64,000 nt of DNA from Streptomyces sp. NL15-2K (GTDB lineage Bacteria > Actinomycetota > Actinomycetes > Streptomycetales > Streptomycetaceae): NCBI RefSeq assembly GCF_030551255.1, contig NZ_CP130630.1, positions 3,577,501 to 3,641,500 on the forward strand, read 5' to 3'. Numbering within the stretch: the first letter of the stretch is position 1; each line of letters starts with the position of its first letter. The position numbers were made by a program, and so were the translations under genes. Of this stretch, positions 60,175-64,000 are shown piece by piece. The notes under the pieces are model-generated. The model made no database searches. It saw nothing but the letters and a program-made list of their open reading frames with translations, and was not told where the DNA came from.

Positions 60175-60256
60175 GTGATTGGCAGATCTGTTCCACCGGC
60201 ACGGCCGCATGACCTGCGGTTTTCTCTCGCGGAGATGGAACAGATCTGCCAATCAC
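60175..60256. repeat. Hairpin repeat element, copy 2
   Basis: GTGATTGGCAGATCTGTTCCA (60175-60195, split here as GTGATTGGCA + GATCTGTTCCA) and its exact complement (60236-60256) enclose 40 bases containing GACCTGCGGTTTT. Same length and order as the element at 41473-41548. It lies 220 bp after the NUDIX gene in a 746-bp gap. Confidence 0.85.
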
Positions 60257-60702
60257 CCGCCCCCGCGGCGGTCCTCTCGACGGGCGGACCGCCCCTGCCG
60301 TGCCACACCCGCCAGAGCCCGCCGATCTGCCCTGGCCTGCCCCGGACCGGCCACTCTTCCCGCCCTGCCAAGCCACTGAACCAACCCGGCGTGCCACCAC
60401 TCGGCCGACGCACCCCTAACCACAGGGAGCCGACGCCGTCCTTGTCGATCGTCTCGAACGGGGAGACGCCGAAGATGCGACGTGATGGGCCCGTTCCGCT
60501 CGTCGCACGGCTTCCCTGACGGCACCCTGACGACTTACATACGGAGAGCTACCTTCCAGTCACGTCACGTTCGCATCACAGGTCCGCCGATTCGCAGCAG
60601 CACCCAGAACCCCTCAGTACGTTCATCACCTCAAATCCGGCCGATCGCCTCATCGTGATCACGGTACGGATATGTGTATGAACCGACCCTGGGGGGCTCT
60701 CC
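60257..60702. other. 446-bp stretch between the hairpin repeat and the Excalibur gene, no gene seen
   Basis: No frame here resembles a known protein. The right part is AT-richer (around 60540-60680) and probably holds the promoter of the Excalibur gene; CATCGTGATCACGG near 60650 has partial dyad symmetry. Confidence 0.4.
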
Positions 60703-61131
60703 GTGCACCTGTTCCGCAATTCCGCCGCCGCGGCCGTCGCCGCGCTCGCGCTGGCCGCCCTGCCGGCCACCGCCGAGGCCCATGACGGCAACCACCCGTT
60801 CGAGAACTGCACCGAGGCGTACGAGAACGGGTACTCCAACATCGCCGAGGGCGACGAGCACTACGGCGACCACCTCGACCGCGACGGGGACGGCATCGGC
60901 TGCGACAACCCGCCCGCCGGCTTCGTCCCGGCCGAGGACGAGGCCGAGGACGACAGCGCCGGAAGCGGCGAGGCCACCGAGACCAAAACACCCGAGGGGC
61001 AGGACAACACCGACCTGGCCGCGACCGGAGGCGACAACACCACGCCGTACCTCGCGGCCGGCGGGACGGCCGTACTGCTCGCCGGTGGCGGCCTGCTCCT
61101 GGCCGCTCGCAGACGTCGCACGTCCCACTGA
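60703..61131 (+). CDS. Excalibur-domain surface protein with LAATG sorting signal
   Basis: 142 residues, GTG start. Signal peptide HLFRNSAAAAVAALALAALP ... AEA/HDG. The Excalibur motif follows: FENCTEAYENGY, then DHLDRDGDGIGCDNPP with the DxDxDG calcium loop and two Cys. After an acidic linker come LAATGG, a hydrophobic helix (AAGGTAVLLAGGGLLLAA) and RRRR: the LAXTG-type signal recognised by class E sortases. The protein should be fixed to peptidoglycan. The class F sortase at 42.4 kb is not of the matching class. Confidence 0.92.
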   Translation: MHLFRNSAAAAVAALALAALPATAEAHDGNHPFENCTEAYENGYSNIAEGDEHYGDHLDRDGDGIGCDNPPAGFVPAEDEAEDDSAGSGEATETKTPEGQDNTDLAATGGDNTTPYLAAGGTAVLLAGGGLLLAARRRRTSH

Positions 61132-61237
61132 CGGCGGTCAGGCTCCGGTAGACGTACAGAATCGCATCCTGACGAGATCGCCCGGCTCCCTCACCACGGG
61201 GAACCGGGCGTCCTCAGCCTTCACTACGGTGGAACGC

Positions 61238-61663
61238 ATGAGGCTCTCGCCCTTCGCCGCCCAGCAACGTTTCGTCGCAGCGCCCGTCGCCCGGCTGGCG
61301 ACAGCCGACGCCCACGGCGTGCCCCACGCGGTGCCGGTCACCTTCGTCGTCCAGGACGACGTCCTGTACTTCGCGATCGACCACAAGCCCAAGAGCACCT
61401 GGGATCTGCGGCGGTTGCGCAACATCCGGGAGAACCCCTCGGTGACGGTTCTGGTGGACCACTACGACGAGGACTGGTCCACGCTGTGGTGGTCCCGCGC
61501 CGACGGACGCGGGGAAGTTCTCGAGGACGGGCCGGAACGACAACGTGCGGTCGAGTTGCTGTGCGGCAAGTACGACCAGTACGACCAGTACAAGGACTCC
61601 CCTCCCAGAGGTCCTGTGGTCGCCGTTCGGGTCGAGCGGTGGAGCGGCTGGGCCTTCACATAG
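61238..61663 (+). CDS. PPOX-class (F420- or FMN-dependent) oxidoreductase
   Basis: 141 residues from the ATG at 61238. A split-barrel flavin-binding fold: FVAAPVARLATADAHGVPHA, VTFVVQDDVLYFAIDHKPKS, RNIRENPSVTVLVDHYDEDW, WWSRADGRGEVLEDG and a terminal RVERWSGWAFT. The last motif is typical of the TIGR03668-type group thought to use deazaflavin F420. The 3' end overlaps the convergent MOSC gene by eight bases. The DQYDQY repeat near the end comes from a 9-base duplication. Confidence 0.87.
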   Translation: MRLSPFAAQQRFVAAPVARLATADAHGVPHAVPVTFVVQDDVLYFAIDHKPKSTWDLRRLRNIRENPSVTVLVDHYDEDWSTLWWSRADGRGEVLEDGPERQRAVELLCGKYDQYDQYKDSPPRGPVVAVRVERWSGWAFT

Positions 61664-62513
61664 CCAACGGTTCGGCGTCGCCCCACTCCTGGACGACCAC
61701 CTCGTCGCCGACAGACAGCTTGCCCGGCCGCACCACGGAGAACTTCGCGCCGAACACCACGCCTCCGCTGACCGCTCGCCGGTAACTTGCGAGCGTACGC
61801 AGCGGCTCCCGCCCCTGCCGCGCTCCGGCCTTCTGGTCGACCAGGGTGACCGCGCAGCGCACCGCGAGCTTGGCATAACCCAGTTCGGCCCCGCCGATCC
61901 CGATGCCGCGCGCGCGGTCCTCGGCGTGCGGTACGGCCGCCCAGCCGCCGCTGTCGACGACGATGTTCGGGCGGAAGCGGTTCATCGGCAGGGGCGGGGC
62001 GCCACGCTCGGCCATCCGTCGGTTGAGGAGGGTGAGGGAGGACCGGGACAGCAGGTGTACCGCGCTGCTGTCGGCGTAGCCGGAGGGGCCGGGCGTCAAG
62101 CCGTCGGCGACCCGGTCGTGCTCCGGGGGCACGCGGACCAGGCGGCTGGGGGTGCCGAGGACCTCCGACAGCCAGGCGGCGGCTTCGTCGCCCTGGTCAA
62201 TCCCCTGGAAGGCGGCGCCGAACAGATCGACATCGCGTCGCGGCGCGGACGTGGTGACGTCGAGGCGCACCGTGCCGTAACGGCCCGTCGTGTCGGTCGA
62301 GTCGAGCGTGAGCCGGCTGCCGTCGGTGCTGACCGCGGGTCGGATCAGGGCGAGGCGGGGATGGCGGCGCTGGGTGCGGTAGACCCCGTCTTCGCTGATG
62401 ACCATGAAGCTGCGGTCGTGCGCGAGTCCCGCCGGTGTGAGGAGCGCATCGCTCATCGACGTGCCCGCGCATCCCTTGATGGGGTAGCAGATCAGATCTA
62501 CGACGTCGGCCAT
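61656..62513 (-). CDS. MOSC-domain protein (YcbX/mARC-like)
   Basis: 285 residues. The N-terminal beta-barrel domain starts ADVVDLICYPIKGCAGTSMS, then GLAHDRSFMVISEDG; the MOSC domain has RFRPNIVVDSGGWAAVPHAE, KLAVRCAVTLVDQKAGARQG with the Cys expected to bind molybdenum cofactor, and VSGGVVFGAKFSVVRPGKLS. Such proteins reduce N-hydroxylated compounds or sulfurate other enzymes. It could use the same Mo cofactor supply as NasA. Confidence 0.92.
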   Translation of the reverse strand: MADVVDLICYPIKGCAGTSMSDALLTPAGLAHDRSFMVISEDGVYRTQRRHPRLALIRPAVSTDGSRLTLDSTDTTGRYGTVRLDVTTSAPRRDVDLFGAAFQGIDQGDEAAAWLSEVLGTPSRLVRVPPEHDRVADGLTPGPSGYADSSAVHLLSRSSLTLLNRRMAERGAPPLPMNRFRPNIVVDSGGWAAVPHAEDRARGIGIGGAELGYAKLAVRCAVTLVDQKAGARQGREPLRTLASYRRAVSGGVVFGAKFSVVRPGKLSVGDEVVVQEWGDAEPLAM

Positions 62514-62552
62514 GTGCGGCCTCCTTCGGTCGACGGCCAGAGGTGTGGTCGG

Positions 62553-64000
62553 TCAAGGCAGGATCTCGACGTACCCGTCGGTTCCGTGCACGCGGATCCG
62601 CTGCCCGTCCCGGACCAGCCGGGTGGCCTGCTCCACGCCCACGACGGCCGGCAAGCCGTACTCCCGGGCGATCACCGCGCCATGGGTCATCAGGCCACCC
62701 ACCTCCGTCACCAGGCCCGCGATTCCGACGAACAGCGGCGACCAGCTGGGGTCCGTGAAGGTCGTGACCAGGATGTCGCCCGTTTCGAGATCGGCCTCCG
62801 CCATGTCAAGGATGACGCGGGCCCTTCCCTCGATGGTCCCGGCGGAGACCGGTAGGCCGATCAGGGCGCCGGCCGGCACGTCGTCGCGTCGGTACGCCCC
62901 GGTGACGGCCTCTCCATCCGATGTGAGCACCCGGGGCGGTGTGAGCGCGTGGTACGACCGGAACGCGTCCTTGCGCTGCTGGATGAGCCGGTCATCCACC
63001 TGGTTGGAGCGCACGACGTCGTGGAGTTCCTGGAACGTGAGGTAGAAGATGTCCTCCTCCTCAGGAAGCACGCCTGCCTGCACGAGGCGCTCGGCCTCCT
63101 CCAGCAGGGCCTGCTTGTAGACGAAGTAGCGGCCGGCGATGCCGTACTTCGGGTACTCCCGGTACCCGATGAAGGTTCTGACCCGGTCGATCATCCGCTT
63201 GGCCTCGTCGGCTTTCCGGTCCCCGTCCGGCAGGGCCCGTAAGCGTGACAGCACGTCCCGTTCCTTCTCCAGCGCCTTCCGCCGGCCCTCCTCGAAGCGC
63301 CGCTCGGCGGCGCCCGGCTCGAAGTTCCTGACGTTGTCGAGGATCACGGGCACGAGCATGGTGGGGCGCTCGCGCCACCGTGGCCTCGTGATGTCGATCT
63401 CGCCGACGCAGCGCATGCCGTACCGGTCGAGGTAAGTCTCGATGGCATCGCGCGCTTCGGTCCCGCCCGCGAGCTTCGCCAGCTCGTCCAGGAAGCCCTC
63501 GTCCTCGGCACCCACGCCCTGTAGGAGCGCCACCACCTCGGGATGGGGACGGATCACGTCCGCGACATCGAGCAGCGCCAGTCCCATCTCGGAGGTGACG
63601 TTGTCGGGGGCGGACAGCGTGAGCGTGTCAGCCGCGTTCTTCTCGCCCAGCCACTCCCGCAGCTTGTCGTTGAGCCACCACGTGGCCTCCATCCCCGCCA
63701 TGATCGCCTGAAGGCTCAGCGGATCACCGAGGACTCGCTTGTGCTCCTCGAAGGCCTCCAGCAGGAAGTCGAACAGCGCCGGTCCGGTCTTCGTCCCGAT
63801 GTCGCGCTCCAGGGCGGCGATGGACGCCTGGCTGCGCTCGATCAGCCCGGTGACGATGGCCGGATCGGTCTCGATCGGAGCGGACGCACTCCTGGCCGAC
63901 GGCCCGCCGGGACCCGCGTCCGGGAGCGACAGGACGAAATCGTCGCGGTCGAGGACTGTCTCCAGAGCGTCCCTGACCAGCGGATCGCCTCTGCCCACGA
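62553..64000 (-). CDS. Rifampin phosphotransferase-like enzyme, C-terminal part (5' end beyond window)
   Basis: The frame is open from the right edge to the stop at 62553, about 480 residues. It ends with the swivelling phosphohistidine domain of PEP-utilising enzymes (ILVTTFTDPSWSPLFVGIAG, LVTEVGGLMTHGAVIAREYG with the catalytic His, LPAVVGVEQATRLVRDGQRI). The preceding helical domain (WWLNDKLREWLGEKNAADTL; GRYFVYKQALLEEAERLVQA) matches the rifamycin-binding part of Rph enzymes, which move the beta-phosphate of ATP to rifamycin. The ATP-grasp half is not in the window. A PEP synthase-like enzyme of another function is the alternative. Confidence 0.85.
   Translation of the reverse strand, partial: VGRGDPLVRDALETVLDRDDFVLSLPDAGPGGPSARSASAPIETDPAIVTGLIERSQASIAALERDIGTKTGPALFDFLLEAFEEHKRVLGDPLSLQAIMAGMEATWWLNDKLREWLGEKNAADTLTLSAPDNVTSEMGLALLDVADVIRPHPEVVALLQGVGAEDEGFLDELAKLAGGTEARDAIETYLDRYGMRCVGEIDITRPRWRERPTMLVPVILDNVRNFEPGAAERRFEEGRRKALEKERDVLSRLRALPDGDRKADEAKRMIDRVRTFIGYREYPKYGIAGRYFVYKQALLEEAERLVQAGVLPEEEDIFYLTFQELHDVVRSNQVDDRLIQQRKDAFRSYHALTPPRVLTSDGEAVTGAYRRDDVPAGALIGLPVSAGTIEGRARVILDMAEADLETGDILVTTFTDPSWSPLFVGIAGLVTEVGGLMTHGAVIAREYGLPAVVGVEQATRLVRDGQRIRVHGTDGYVEILP

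Overview
The window is high-GC actinobacterial DNA and almost certainly comes from a Streptomyces chromosome. The support is codon usage, frequent GTG starts, ATGA/GTGA start-stop overlaps, a HrdA-type principal-like sigma factor next to dnaG and a dGTPase-like gene, a GlnR-type nasA/nirBD nitrate system, Tat and LAXTG secreted proteins, and SulP/carbonic anhydrase, FGGY kinase and M4 protease genes. From memory the 16.7-50 kb part resembles the S. coelicolor SCO24xx neighbourhood. That was not checked by a search.

Region 1 (1-16 kb) is an accessory, partly decayed stretch. It holds the end of a NitT/TauT-type ABC importer operon, IS3 and ISKra4 transposase remnants, two vapBC toxin-antitoxin pairs, an aldo/keto reductase scrap, an enoyl-CoA hydratase gene broken by one in-frame TGA, an oxidoreductase/ECF41 sigma/membrane-protein operon with a matching promoter, a large secreted GH43-like enzyme behind a LacI-type operator, a broken alpha/beta hydrolase, a short I-E-like CRISPR array without cas genes, a collagen-like fragment, a CYTH protein, a frameshifted gene and three tiny Cys/His-rich proteins. 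It stops at a cluster of three tRNA genes (CAT anticodon, then two Asn-GTT) at 16.2-16.6 kb.

Region 2 (16.7-31 kb) is core-like: YtxH-like protein, FGGY kinase, a heterodimeric ABC exporter, HrdA-type sigma factor, DnaG, FAD oxidoreductase, dGTPase-like protein, sirohydrochlorin chelatase, a SanA/YdcF-like protein and a small secreted Cys-rich protein.

Region 3 (31-50.4 kb) contains an unusual operon in which a stand-alone amino-acid adenylation enzyme is translationally coupled to a haem-binding-like membrane oxidoreductase and followed by an enoyl-CoA hydratase. Assimilatory nitrate reductase nasA comes next, and nirB/nirD with an FAD reductase lie about 10 kb further on. Both nitrogen loci have GlnR-box-like upstream sequences, and the chelatase in region 2 could supply siroheme for NirB. 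Between them are an M4 protease, a DeoR regulator, an aminoglycoside-phosphotransferase-like protein, a secreted protein with a class F sortase, an HxlR regulator divergent from an imine-reductase-like gene, a CPT-like phosphotransferase and a TauE/SafE permease.

Region 4 (50.4-64 kb) holds a secreted protein, an SDR, a SulP-carbonic anhydrase operon with remarkable tandem-repeat tails, a two-component system, a PhoX-like phosphatase, MazG-like and NUDIX proteins, an Excalibur surface protein, a PPOX protein, a MOSC protein and the C-terminal part of a rifampin phosphotransferase-like enzyme at the right edge. A near-identical 76-82 bp hairpin element occurs twice (41.5 and 60.2 kb). A second dispersed repeat occurs at 17.1 and 28.8 kb.
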